NCBI GenBank assembly: GCA_963682025.1
Contig: OY821521.1
Location: 169,871,165 to 169,935,164, forward strand
DNA from: Cordilura impudica
Lineage: Eukaryota; Arthropoda; Insecta; Diptera; Scathophagidae
Direction: 5' to 3'
Length of the DNA: 64,000 nucleotides
Part shown: positions 11,255 to 21,078 of the stretch, piece after piece
Position numbering within the stretch: position 1 is the first letter of the stretch
Layout: each line of letters starts with the position of its first letter
Position numbers and translations under genes: made by a program
The notes under the pieces: generated by a model
The model's database searches: none
What the model saw: the letters and a program-made list of their open reading frames with translations, nothing else
What the model was told of the DNA's origin: nothing

Positions 11255-12567
11255 CAGAGTTCAGAAAAAAACACACACTGAATAAAAAACTCGTACATAT
11301 ATGTAAACAAACATAACTTAGACCAACACACACATATTTTTATTTTCATATCAATTATGTTTGTTTTTAAATTTTCTTCGGTGTCAAACACAACCATGAC
11401 TTGTGTTCGTTTTAATATTTCGTTATTTACACGAACATTTTTCTATCACGTACTTTTTGTTTCGATCACACATAAACCACACAGATTCGAGTGTTGCTTT
11501 ATTTGAAGTTCGTGTTCTGGTACATGTACTGAAAAAACAGAACATGTACAATAAACAGGTTCGAGTTCAGTTATATTTTAAGTCGTGTTCTGGCTCGTGT
11601 GCTAAGAAAAAACAGAACATGTACAATAAACAGGTTCGAGTTCAGTTATATTTTAAGTCGTGTTCTGGCTCGTGTACTAAGAAAAAATAGAACTTGTACA
11701 ATAAACAGGTTCTAGATCAGTTATATTTTAAGTCATGTTCTGGCTCGTGTACTAAGAAAAAATAGAACATGTACAATAAACAGGTTTGAGTTCAGTTATA
11801 TTTTAAATTCGTGTTCTGGCTCGTGTACTGCGAAAAATTGAAACATCAATTCGCGATCCGATACACCCCGATAAAAACGACGACAATTGTTTCAACCAAA
11901 TTTATTAAAATTTTATTGACCCTTTTTTATGACTTACGTTGCCAATTGTTTACAAATGTCAAATATTTTAAAATTTTATTGACCATTTTTTTGTGATTTA
12001 CGTTGAAATTATTTACAATTGTTTTTATTGACTGGTTTTTATTTTAATAAAAGATGGTAATAAAATACTTAAGACACAAAAGTATTTAGCATCATAAAAG
12101 TTACACTTGTTGGTTGTTAGGTTTTTTTATATTACCCACCCCTATTTTCGCAACCAATTAGTGTCATAGACGAAAACCCCAATTTTGCGACATAAAAGAC
12201 ACACGACTTAAAATATAACTGAACTCGAACCTGTTTATTGTACATGTTCTGACTTAAAATATAACTGAACTCGAACCTGTTTATTGTACATGTTCAGTTT
12301 TTTTTTTCAGTACACGTACCAGAACACGAACTTCAAATAAAGCAACACTCAAATCTGTGTGGTTTATGTGTGATCGAAACAAAAAGTACGTGATAGAAAC
12401 ATGTTCGTGTAAATAACGAAATATTAAAACGAACACAGTCATGATTGTGTTGGGCACCGTAGAAAATTTAGAAACGCACATACATAATTGATATGAAAAT
12501 AAAGATATGTGTTGGCTGCTTTTGAACAGAACATTTTGTGTTTCATGTGTGTATTTTCTGAACCTTG
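11255..12567. mobile_element. Non-autonomous hAT-type element with internal 75-bp repeats, copy 1
   Basis: Ends CAGAGTTCAGAAAA and TTTTCTGAACCTTG are imperfect inverted repeats, the same as the ends of the 42358-43153 element, whose 8-bp target duplication supports hAT. The interior has no transposase. It contains a 75-bp tandem array at 11537-11830 and inverted copies of the same unit at 12200-12300. No matching 8-bp duplication is visible here, and the flanking LINE is not continuous, so a deletion or rearrangement accompanied or followed insertion. Confidence 0.6.
11537..11830 (+). repeat. 75-bp tandem repeat array inside the hAT-type element
   Basis: About four units start with GAACATGTACAATAAACAGG and contain GTCGTGTTCTGGCTCGTGTA, spaced 75 bp (near 11541, 11616, 11691 and 11765). 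Reverse-complement copies lie at 12200-12300, so the element can fold. Spurious ORFs with repeated residues run through it. Confidence 0.75.
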
Positions 12568-13385
12568 GTTTTTATAGAGCTAAAATTGAAAATAAAACTA
12601 TTTATGAAATATGTAAACATTGTAAACATTAAAAGTATTAAAAATACTGATAAATAAAATTAATAAATAATTCCAAAAAACATAGTTCATACAGCTTATG
12701 CTGCAACAGAGCTTATCCCGTGGTTCGTACCAGGGATGAGTAACCTCTAGCATATGCGGACCTATGCAGGGTGGATTTATTTCTATTATTATTTATTTAT
12801 TTTTATTATTTTATTAAGTCTTTGCAAAGCAATACAAGAATCTACCAGTCGCTCGACGGCAACATTGGCAAAACATATTTTTTAGAAAAATTATGGAAGA
12901 AGCAAGATATCATGGATATTCAAAGCAAGATGTGGTCTTATCGTTCTAAATGGCAATTATTTTAACAGAAACAACTCTAATAATACATGTTCGCTATGTA
13001 ATTTAAATTAAGTTGAAAATGTAACCCATTTTTTGGGAAGATTTCCGAATTTAAAAGAATACAGGAAAAGATTTTTCGGAAAAGTGGTTTTAACGGAGAA
13101 TGAAATTATAAATGCTTTAAATGGTGTGGTAGATGAAAGCTGGAGTAGTTTAGTAACTTTTATTATAAATGCCTTATCTTATAAGAAGTTAATATTAAAT
13201 GAATTTCACTGATTTTAAAAAGTTTTAAAAATTTTATTTTATTTTTATATTTACATATATTTAAAGAAAAAATTCAAGACAGACGACGTAATGTCATTGT
13301 CGTAAGTTCAACATTTCAATTTAGTTTATAAATTTTATTGTAAATAATTTTATAAAATGAAATAAAGAACTATCTATCCATCTAT
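12568..13385 (+). pseudogene. LINE C-terminal region and 3' end
   Basis: After a poorly preserved part, 12890-13212 reads LNGNYFNRNNSNNTCSLCNL, then VENVTHFLGRFPNLKEYRKR and LTENEIINALNGV, an RNase-like C-terminal zinc-knuckle region (CSLC...H...) typical of insect LINEs. The 3' end finishes with AATAAAGAACTATCTATCC at about 13360-13380. It is the continuation of the RT at 10506-11254. Several stops show it is dead. Confidence 0.6.
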
Positions 13386-13559
13386 GTCTGAAAAATGACG
13401 TCAAAATCGAACAACTATTGAATAAAATCTTTATTTTTTTTTATTTAAATTTTGTTTTAATTTTATAGTTGTATTTATTCGACCTTTCAAATTGTTAATA
13501 AAACTTCATATGTTGAGCTCGAGGTCATTGATTTTTATTATATAAATATTCTCCTTATT

Positions 13560-13602
13560 TAATCGATATTTCGATACTCTTTGAGTATCATCATCAGGAT
13601 TA
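13560..13602 (-). ncRNA. Hammerhead-ribozyme-like motif, left arm
   Basis: Exact mirror of the right-arm motif. On the minus strand it reads helix I TAATC, core CTGATGA, an unpaired T, helix II GATACTC-AAA-GAGTATC, core GAAA, a two-pair helix III formed by ATAT, predicted cleavage after ATC, and helix I closing strand GATTA. Confidence 0.5.
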
Positions 13603-13789
13603 TTCCAGTGAATGTTTACATGAACAAAACTAAATATTTTAAGCTATAGTTGCTAACACATTGTCTGTTATTGCACTGTGCAATACAGATGACACATTGT
13701 CTGTTATTGCACTGTGCAATACAGATGACAATGTGTTAGCAACTATAGCTTAAAATATTTAGTTTTGTTCATGTAAACATTCACTGGAA

Positions 13790-13832
13790 TAATCCTGATG
13801 ATGATACTCAAAGAGTATCGAAATATCGATTA
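13790..13832 (+). ncRNA. Hammerhead-ribozyme-like motif, right arm
   Basis: Helix I strands TAATC (13790-13794) and GATTA (13828-13832) pair over 5 bp. The catalytic core is CTGATGA (13795-13801) and GAAA (13820-13823). Helix II is a perfect 7-bp hairpin GATACTC/GAGTATC with an AAA loop. Helix III is only AU/AU, and the cleavage site would be after ATC (C13827). The order fits a type-I hammerhead. Weak points are the extra T13802 before helix II and the very short helix III, which in known minimal versions is compensated by dimer formation. Confidence 0.5.
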
Positions 13833-13885
13833 AATAAGGAGAATATTTATATAATAAAAATCAATGACCTCGAGCTCAACATATG

Positions 13886-14110
13886 AAATTTTATAAATTT
13901 TGTTTTTATCAAAATGTTACTTAGATTTTATGTAATCTCCCGTCTGTTTTGCAAGTGAATTTTTTTTAGGGAAAAAACCAAATTCAAGTGCATTGAGATT
14001 AACAACTTTTTCCCAACAATTCTTTTTTTTCGAAGGAATTTTTATTCATAATATGAGAAAAGGGAGAAATGAGAAATTTCATGCGGAATTTTTGTTTAGA
14101 ATTGGGCTGA
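13886..14110 (+). repeat. Right-end fragment of the CAGCCCAATT element
   Basis: About 215 bp match 47030-47245: CTCCCGTCTGTTTTGCAAG, GAAAAAACCAAATTCAAGTG, AAATTTCATGCGGAATTTTT and the terminus AATTGGGCTG. At 47 kb that terminus is the end of a complete element. Here the left part is missing or interrupted by the inverted repeat 13507-13885. It lies just upstream of the F-box exon acceptor. Confidence 0.7.
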
Positions 14111-14153
14111 TTAACTTTCTTACATTTATTTCTATTTTTCTCCAACATTTTAG

Positions 14154-14872
14154 GCAAACATATATCTGAACTTCGCGGCATTGAGGAACTTTCGCTAAAT
14201 AGATCCAGATCCATACAACCATTCCACTTTAAAGAGATTTGCAAAAATCTTACCAACCTACATACACTCGACATACGAAATTGTATCCAATTAAAGTCAG
14301 CAGATTTTAAAGAAATTGTCAATAATCTCAATAAACTGGAAAGTCTTAAATTTTCCACTATTCTTGAACCATATGAATGTATTGCCGAATTGCCAAAATT
14401 AAAGCAGCTAGAAATATTGGATGCCGACAATTATCTTCCAATACGTCATCAACTGTTTGTGGAGTTAGTTAAGCATCAGTCAGAACAATTGGAAGAATTA
14501 ATATTAATTGCACGAAATTCGTTAAATTTAGAAAAAGCTTCATTAATTGGAGAATTGAAAAAATTGAAAAAACTATGCTGTAGCAACAATGAATCGCTCG
14601 ACGATAGGTGCTTGGAGAAATTTACCAATCTCAAAGATTTGGAGGAGATCAGCTTGAAGAATTGTAGCGCTTTCACAAATAATGGTTTAATAAATTTACT
14701 TAAGCACTGCCATAAACTAAACCGTTTTAATATAATACTTTGTAAATCGCTAACCGATACTTTTGTCTATGATGCTTTGAAGTTGTTGCATCAACAGGAT
14801 TTACAAGTGCAACGTAAAGGTCCCGTTTTGCTCTTGGCCAATCGTACCAATATCGATAAATTTGTGGCTGAT
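14154..14872 (+). CDS. F-box/LRR protein, leucine-rich-repeat exon
   Basis: After the acceptor ACATTTTAG (14153) the frame fixed by the upstream exon stays open for about 240 codons: GKHISELRGIEELSLNRSRS through several LRR-like units (LHTLDIRNCIQLKSADF, LKQLEILDADNY, LEEISLKNCSAFTNNGL, LNRFNIILCKSLTDTFV). LRRs of this type bind the substrate of an SCF complex. The exon ends NIDKFVAD at a codon boundary with donor GAT|GTAAGT (14872/14873). No in-frame stop occurs before the donor, so the protein must continue in another exon. The acidic exon at 20149 is in matching phase. Confidence 0.8.
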
Positions 14873-15002
14873 GTAAGTATTTTTTTTTTTTTTATTATTT
14901 TTTTTATAGCCTCCACAACAGTGTGCAGCGGGTACATACGTATAAGTTTGTCATTCCGTTTGTAATAATTAGAAAAAAATCTTGACCCCCATAAAATATG
15001 TA
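14873..15002. repeat. Poly-T and tail of a dispersed repeat
   Basis: A poly-T run is followed by GTTTGTCATTCCGTTTGTAA (14949-14968), the same phrase as at 16768-16787, so this is a truncated copy of the calyptrate-type repeat, cut by the Tc1 insertion at the TA 15001-15002. Confidence 0.5.
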
Positions 15003-15390
15003 CAGTGAGTGAGAATACAATGGAAAGTTTTAGCAAAATATATTTTTGACGACTTGAACGATTAATACCGAAAAACTGGAATTAAAAACTCTATTAAAAA
15101 ATTATTTTTATTTTATTTAATTAAAAGGAAAAAAATATTAATATAAAATAGTTTAACTTCATAAAAAAAAATAAAAAAAAACTTAAAAATATTAATTTTT
15201 AATATGTTGACAAAACAATGGAAACCTTTACTATTTAATAATTGAAAACTTTCCCTCTTTTTTTGGTTTCAATATTATCAATTATCATTTTTAGTACTAA
15301 TTCACAACGTCTAGGCATGGAGTCAATAAGTTGTTGTTTATATTCATTGAAATTTTTTTGCTACTCTTAATTAACGGCCTTTATGAGATC

Positions 15391-15600
15391 TGGGGGGCTA
15401 ATTGCCGCATTCGATATCGAGTAAAATCAATCGAAATTCCATATTTTGGTTTATTATTGAAAGAAGACGAACAAACGTTAGACCTCGTTTCACTTTTACT
15501 CTTAACTAGGGGACATAATTATTAACTGTGACAGAGTAAAAATATTCTTAGTATTTTATTTTGAAAAATAAAAAAATAATTTCGATCGAAAAATTTCGTA
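15391..15600 (+). repeat. 200-bp repeat, copy 1, inserted in the Tc1 element
   Basis: Shares CGCATTCGATATCGAGTAAA, ATCAATCGAAATTCCATATT and the 3' part CTTAGTATTTTATTTT with 19674-19880. Same orientation. Non-coding. Confidence 0.7.
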
Positions 15601-16336
15601 TCCGTATTTTTTTTTTTCGATATACATTTCCCCATAGATTTGCTATGGGATTGAGATCTGGTGATTGGGCTGGCCATTCCAAAACCATTACTACATCAGA
15701 TTGCAGCCATTCGGTGACAACTTTGGAGGTGTGTTTTAGGTCATTGTCACGTGGGAACTTCCAGAACTTCCATTACGTCATTTAGAATTTTCCTGTATCC
15801 AATACCAGTTAGGGTATCTTTTACTACATGAAATGGATCCATTTCTAGACCCGGAAAGCAACCCCTTACCATAATATTGCCACCGCCAAACTTAACAGTT
15901 TTTTTTTTGTATATTTTGGTTCTAGTCTTTTCCCTTCGGCCCTCGGAAACACGTCCTTCCATCATGTCCTCTTAAATTAAATTTGGACTCATCTGAAAAG
16001 AGAAAAGTATCCCAATTCCGTTCTGACCAGTTTATGTGTTCTTTAAAAAAATTTACACGAGCCTGATGATTTTTTTTTGTCGTCGGGAAACAATTCGAGC
16101 ATATATTTTTAGTTTCAGATTGTTAATGACCTCTTTTGGTAGAATTTTTATACATTTTATAAACTCTGCCTTGCTTTTAAATTGTCCTGCCTTTGACTTG
16201 TTTTACGGGGCGTACCGCCACGATATTTCTTGTTGATTTTTGAAATTATGGATTTATTCAAAGAATATTTTTCACGAATTTTCTTTTCCTTAAGACTAGC
16301 AGTAAAATTATCTATTATTATCTGTATTCTTGTCAT
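15600..16336 (-). pseudogene. Tc1-like transposase, decayed
   Basis: An ATG at 16336 opens MTRIQIIIDNFTASLKEKKI followed by REKYSLNKSIISKINKKYRG, a helix-turn-helix DNA-binding domain, then a basic GTPRKTSQRQ hinge. Further downstream in shifting frames are GNIMVRGCFPG (15850-15880) and [18 protein letters not shown] (15630-15690), matching the catalytic core and the SPDLNPIE box (here the Glu is replaced by Ala). Many stops and shifts. Confidence 0.65.
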
Positions 16337-17194
16337 TATTTTATAATAATTTATTATAAAATTAAAACATTGAAAAGTACAATTGTGTTTAGGAAACAGT
16401 TGAAAAAAAACGTCACACGCTATATTTAAATAAGGGTTAAGATTTTATAGATTTTCTTGTATACCATCTTCTATTTTTATTATTTTAATCAACTCTGGTA
16501 CAGAAGTATAAAAGTTTCCATTGTTTTGATATAATTAAAAAATACTTTTTTTTTTCGCTTATCTATATTTTTTTAATTGTAGTTTTTTTTTTTAACAAAT
16601 TCGTTATTTTTCGATAGATTTTAGGACTTAATGCGAATTTATTAAAAACAAGATTTTAAAATTCAGAATTTTGTAAAAGTTTCTACTGTATTGCCATCCA
16701 CTGTATATAACTTCTTACTTGCATTTTATACCCTCCACACCTCAGTGGCAGAGGGTATATATATGTTTGTCATTCCGTTTGTAACGCATCGAAATATATT
16801 CCTGAGACCCCAAAAATATATATTTTCTTGATCATTATTACAAGGGAAATTGATTTACCGATTAACGTCTGTCTGTGGAAATCACGATCAAGCCGTCAAT
16901 ATCTAAGCTAGGCCGTTCGTTTTTGTATAAAATCGTTTAACATCCCAAAGGAGTTGCTATTTAAAATCGTCAAAATCGGTCAAAGTGGTCACGAGTTATG
17001 AATGAAACTTTGAAAAAACCTCTTGAAAAAATAAAATTTTTCAGTGTGTTTGTTGTTTTTCTTAAGATATGTTGTATATGTTGTAATTCTTCGTATTGTT
17101 CAAGTCATTACAGTTGTATGTATATTAATACTTACGTGTCACATTGGCCTAAGAAAGTTTTACCACATATTTTTTTTATCATTAAAATTAAATA

Positions 17195-18275
17195 TTAAAA
17201 ATTAAAAATTAATAAAAATAAAAAATGGAAAATGAAAAATGGTAAATGGAAAATGAAAAATGGAAAATGAAAAATGAAAAATGAAAATTGAAAAATGAAA
17301 ATTGAAAATTGAAAATTGAAAAATGAAAAATGGAAAATGAAAAATTGAAAATCGAAAATGAGAAATGGAAAATGAAAAATGAAAAATGAAAAGTGGAAAA
17401 TGGAAAATGAAAAAATAAAAAAGGAAAATGGAAAATGAAAAATTAAAAATGGAAAATGGAACATGAAAAATGGAAAATGAAAAGTGGAAAATGGAAAATG
17501 AAAAATTAAAAATGGAAAATGAGAAATGGAAAATGGAACATGAAAAATTAAAAATGAAAATTGAAAAATGGAAAATGACAAATGGAAAATAAAAATGAAA
17601 AAATGGAATATGGGAAATGAAAAATAAAAAATGGAAAATTAAAAATTAAAATTGAAAAATGGAAAATGAAAAATGGCAAACGGAAAACGAAAAATTAAAA
17701 ATGGAAAATGAAAAATGAAAAATTGAAATTTGAAAAATGGAAATTGAAAAACTAAAAATGAAATATGGAAAATGAAAAATGAAAAATTGAAAAATGGAAA
17801 ATGGAAAATTAAAAATGAAAATTTAAAAATGGAAAATGGAAAATGAAAAATTAAAAATGGAAAATGGAACATGAAAAATTAAAAATGAAAATTGAAAAAT
17901 GGAAAATGACAAATGGAAAATAAAAATGAAAAAATGGAATATGGAAAATGAAAAATAAAAAATGTTAAATTAAAAATTAAAATTGAAAAATGGAAAATGA
18001 AAAATGAAAAATGGCAAACGGGAAACGAAAAATTAAAAATGGAAAATGAAAAATTGAAATTTGAAAAATGAAAAATGGAAATTGAAAAACTAAAAATGAA
18101 ATATGGAAAATGAAAAATGAAAAATTGAAAAATGGAAAATGGAAAATTAAAAATGAACATTTAAAAATGGAAAATGGAAAATTAAAATTAAAAATGACAA
18201 ATGGAAAATGAAAAATGAAAAAATGGAATATGGAAAATGAAAAATAAAAAATGGAAAATAAAAATTAAAATTGAA

Positions 18276-18307
<32 letters not shown>

Positions 18308-19316
18308 GAAAAATGGCAAACGGAAAACGAAAAATTAAAAATAGAAAATGAAAAATCAAAATTGAAATTTGAAAAATTAAAAATGGAAATTGAAAAATTA
18401 AAAATAAAATATGGAAAATGAAAAATGGAAAATGGAAAATGAAAAATGGAAAATGAAAAATGAAAAATTTAAAATCGAAAATGGAAAATGAGAAATGTGT
18501 CTTGTTGTAATGGAAAATCGCATTTAATAAATAAATACAAATACAAATGAAAATGAAAATGGAAAATGAAAAATTAAAAATGGAAAATGAAAAATGGAAA
18601 ATGAGAAATGTAAAATGGAACATGAAAAATGAAAAATGAATATTGAAAATTGAAAAATGGAAAATGGAGAATGAAAAATGGAAAATGAAAAATGCAAAAT
18701 GGAAAGAAAATGAAAAATTAAAAATGAAAAATGACAAACGGAAAATGAAAAAATGGAAAATGGTATGTATATGGAAAATAAAAAATGAAAAATAAAAAAA
18801 AATGGAAAATTAAAATTGAAAAATGAAAAATGAAAAATGGAAAACGAAAAATGGAAAACGAAAAATTAAAAATGGAAAACTAAAAATGAAAATTGGAAAA
18901 TGGAAAATGGAAAATGAAAAATGGGAAGTGAAAAATGGAAAATGAAAAATGGAAAATGAAAAATATGGAAAATGAAAAATTTGAAATTAAAAATGGCAAA
19001 TGGAAAATTAAAAATTAACAATGAAATATGAAAAATGGAAAGTGGAATATGGAAAATGAAAAATGGAAAATGAAAAATGAAAATATAAAAATGAAAAATG
19101 AAAATATAAAAATGGAAAATGAAAAATGGAAAACGGAAAATGAAAAATTAAAAATGGAAAATGGAAAATGAAAATTGAAAAATGAAAAATGCAAAATGAG
19201 AAATGGAAAAATGAGAAATTAAAAATGAAAAACTAAAAATGAAAAACGAAAGATGAAAATTGAAAAGTGAAAAATGGAAAATGAGAAAAAAAAAAATGAA
19301 AATTGAAAATGAAAAA
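17195..19316. repeat. 2.1-kb GGAAAATGAAAAAT-type minisatellite
   Basis: Near-uninterrupted variants of TGGAAAATGAAAAA (about 7-14 bp units), strongly purine-biased on the plus strand. Longer periodicities are visible: the segment around 17600-17870 recurs around 17930-18150 and 18220-18340 (ATGGCAAACGGAAAACG). The long minus-strand ORFs rich in Phe, Ile and Pro are translation artefacts of the repeat. Confidence 0.9.
18497..18549 (+). mobile_element. About 50-bp LINE 3'-end fragment inside the minisatellite
   Basis: TGTCTTGTTGTAATGGAAAA and the following TCGCATTTAATAAATAAATA, then CAAATACAA are the same as the reverse complement of 4371-4425, the 3' end of the 4.4-7.3 kb LINE. This is an extreme 5' truncation, probably a retrotransposition that primed in the A-rich repeat. 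Confidence 0.8.
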
Positions 19317-19673
19317 GGTGGAGGGTATCAAAGATTCGGCCCAGCCGAATTTAACACTCTTACTTGTTTATATTCAATCGATCTTTGTATCTTTAAATTA
19401 ACTTATTACCAGCTAATTCAGATAGTAACACATATTTAACATTTACTAATATGGTCCCTTACTTTGACTTTGGGTATTCTGAAGCCGGCTGGCTGCGTTA
19501 AAAAAGTATTACCCTTTAGGTTCTTATGAAGGGACCTTAATAGTTTATCTACTCTAATAATAGAAAAAACAATACAATTTTTCAGATAAAAGTTAATTCT
19601 TTTTATGAAAAAAGCTATCATCGTTTTTATAAAAAAAAAAAAGAAAACAATAAATAAGAAATTATAATAAACA

Positions 19674-19880
19674 CTGGGGGCAAATCGTCGCATTCGATAT
19701 CGAGTAAAATCAATCGAAATTCCATATTTTGGTTTATTATTTAAAGAACACGGACAGTCGTCAGAGCTCGTTTTACTTTTACTATTAACTACGGACCAAA
19801 ATTCATTAGGTGTGCCAGAGTAAAATTACTCTTAGTATTTTATTTTGGAAAATAAAAAATAATTTCGATAACGAACACTG
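19674..19880 (+). repeat. 200-bp repeat, copy 2
   Basis: Second copy of the 15391-15600 sequence, with the same GCATTCGATATCGAGTAAAA start and AAAATAATTTCGATAACG end. The flanks ACACTGG (19671) and inverted CCAGTGTT (19876) hint at short terminal inverted repeats. The remainder of 19371-19977 shows nothing else recognisable. Confidence 0.6.
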
Positions 19881-19977
19881 GTCAAAAAAGAAAAACAATT
19901 AATTTAAATTTAATGGTACTAGAATTTAAAAATTAATTATCGGCAAACTGTATACAAATCGTAACCATATCCAATAT

Positions 19978-20975
19978 AGAGTTTAAGACACTGGTGGAGG
20001 TTGTCAAAGCTTCGGCACAGTCGAATTATTATTAATATTATTTTTATTAAAAATTGAACAATTTACAATTTTCCATCATAATTTCAAAATTTAAAAATTA
20101 TTAATTTAATTTCAAAGCACCTTTTGTATTATATCTTTGATAAAACAGACTCCTCAATTTAAATCCATGTCCGATTTGATGAAAATCACATTTGAAAATC
20201 CCTTCTTCGATTTTAAATTTTTTGATGACTTTGAAGAGTTTTCCGATTATTCGGAATTCGAGGAGGACGACGATATTGATGACGATGATTTAGATTTACT
20301 TGAAGATAATGAATTTATGTTATATTCGCATGAGTATGAATATGACTTCGCACCATATTTTCCATATCATTAAATATCAACGATATGTTATGGTTAATAC
20401 GTTATGATCATAGAAGAATTTGCTATAAGCAAAAAAAAAAAAAAAATTGTTTTATTTTCAAGTATTTGTCTTTTATTATTATATTTGTTTTTTTTACTTT
20501 TTTTGTGTTTTTTTTTTTTTTTTAAATATTCTCTAAAAGCTTTGTATTGAAAACCAACATTTATGAAAAGAAAATAAAAATAAAATACATTTAGTTCTTT
20601 TAATATAAAACAACCCATGGTTATTTTGTTTAGGCCATGAAATAGACAAGTGAAGGGATTATGGAAGTTCTAATGGACGGGGATGGGCCAAATAAGACCT
20701 ACGAATACCGTATTGTAGTAGGTGTTGGTGGTCTGTGCTTGCACAATTTTAATTTTATATGGGTGCCACTTAAGATCCAAATTTAAAATTCTCCACCATA
20801 TTTATTGTTCTGGAAATGTCCACTTGGCCGGAACGATAAGTTGAGATAGATGAATCATATGCAACACTGTCGCATATCTTCCACGTTGTCATCAGTGCGA
20901 ATATTTTGATGAGCACCTCTTCCAGGACGGTCGGTCGCTGAATCCCGTTCCTCAAAACGGCTGTCGGAGCTGATC
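19978..20975. repeat. Segmental duplication, copy 1 (with acidic exon)
   Basis: About 1 kb is shared with 33266-34319 in direct orientation: upstream intron-like sequence (GAGTTTAAGACACTGGTGGA), the acidic exon, a poly-T region, and a downstream stretch (GATGAGCACCTCTTCCAGGA, then CGGTCGG). The Tigger element is inserted a few bases beyond its right end. Confidence 0.8.
20149..20373 (+). CDS. Probable terminal acidic exon of the F-box/LRR gene, copy 1
   Basis: Behind an acceptor-like AAAACAG (20148) the frame reads TPQFKSMSDLMKITFENPFF, then a strongly acidic segment (EFEEDDDIDDDDLDLLED) and stops at 20373. The first codon is complete, so it joins in phase to VAD at 14872 over a 5.3-kb intron. 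Followed by AATAAAAATAAAA polyadenylation-like signals near 20570. The acceptor has a weak pyrimidine tract and the link is inferred, not proven. The alternative is an independent small gene starting at the ATG 20167. A paralogous exon at 33412 is the same in structure. Confidence 0.55.
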   Translation, partial: TPQFKSMSDLMKITFENPFFDFKFFDDFEEFSDYSEFEEDDDIDDDDLDLLEDNEFMLYSHEYEYDFAPYFPYH

Positions 20976-21078
20976 TTGTACAGTGCAACTTCGATAATCC
21001 GGACACATAGAGTTTAAGGCTCGTTCGGATTATCGCATTGTCCGGACTATAGTAGTGAAAATTATTGAAATAATTTAA

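Larger units (their letters stand above)
13507..13885. mobile_element. 379-bp inverted-repeat element with hammerhead-like cores
   Basis: Two arms of 159 bp (13507-13665 and 13727-13885) are near-perfect reverse complements, from CATATGTTGAGCTCGAGG to ACACATTGTC. The 61-bp spacer consists of a duplicated unit with TTGCACTGTGCAA palindromes. Each arm carries a sequence with the hammerhead ribozyme core (see the two ncRNA entries). It has no ORF. Hammerheads of this minimal type are known from Penelope-like retroelements, whose pseudo-LTRs can be inverted (family knowledge), so a derivative of such an element is the best guess. Confidence 0.7.
15003..16703 (-). mobile_element. Tc1-like transposon with both ends and TA target duplication
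   Basis: Ends CAGTGAGTGAGAATACAATG and, inverted, CAGTGGATGGCAATACAGTA share an imperfect inverted repeat of roughly 30 bp and are flanked by TA on both sides. A minus-strand transposase pseudogene lies inside. A 200-bp repeat (15391-15600) is inserted toward its 3' end. Confidence 0.7.
16730..19370 (+). repeat. Calyptrate-type dispersed repeat expanded by a minisatellite
   Basis: The left end starts with TACCCTCCACACCTCAGTGG and GTTTGTCATTCCGTTTGTAA. The right end is GGTGGAGGGTATCAAAGATT, then CGGCCCAGCCGAATTTAACA, then CTCTTACTTG (19316-19366). The two ends are characteristic of one abundant fly repeat type. Between them 2.1 kb of simple sequence has accumulated. No protein. Confidence 0.6.

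Noticed and set aside
11403..11690. ORF with repeated CSGSCAKKK/NMYNKQVRVQLYFKS residues
   Set aside because: Product of the 75-bp tandem repeat in the non-autonomous hAT-type element.
11537..11830. Regular repeats that might suggest a CRISPR array
   Set aside because: Units are contiguous, 75 bp, without unique spacers, and the context is a eukaryotic transposon.
17195..18737. Long minus-strand ORFs rich in Phe/Ile/His/Pro
   Set aside because: They are translations of the GGAAAATGAAAAAT minisatellite; no start context, no domain.
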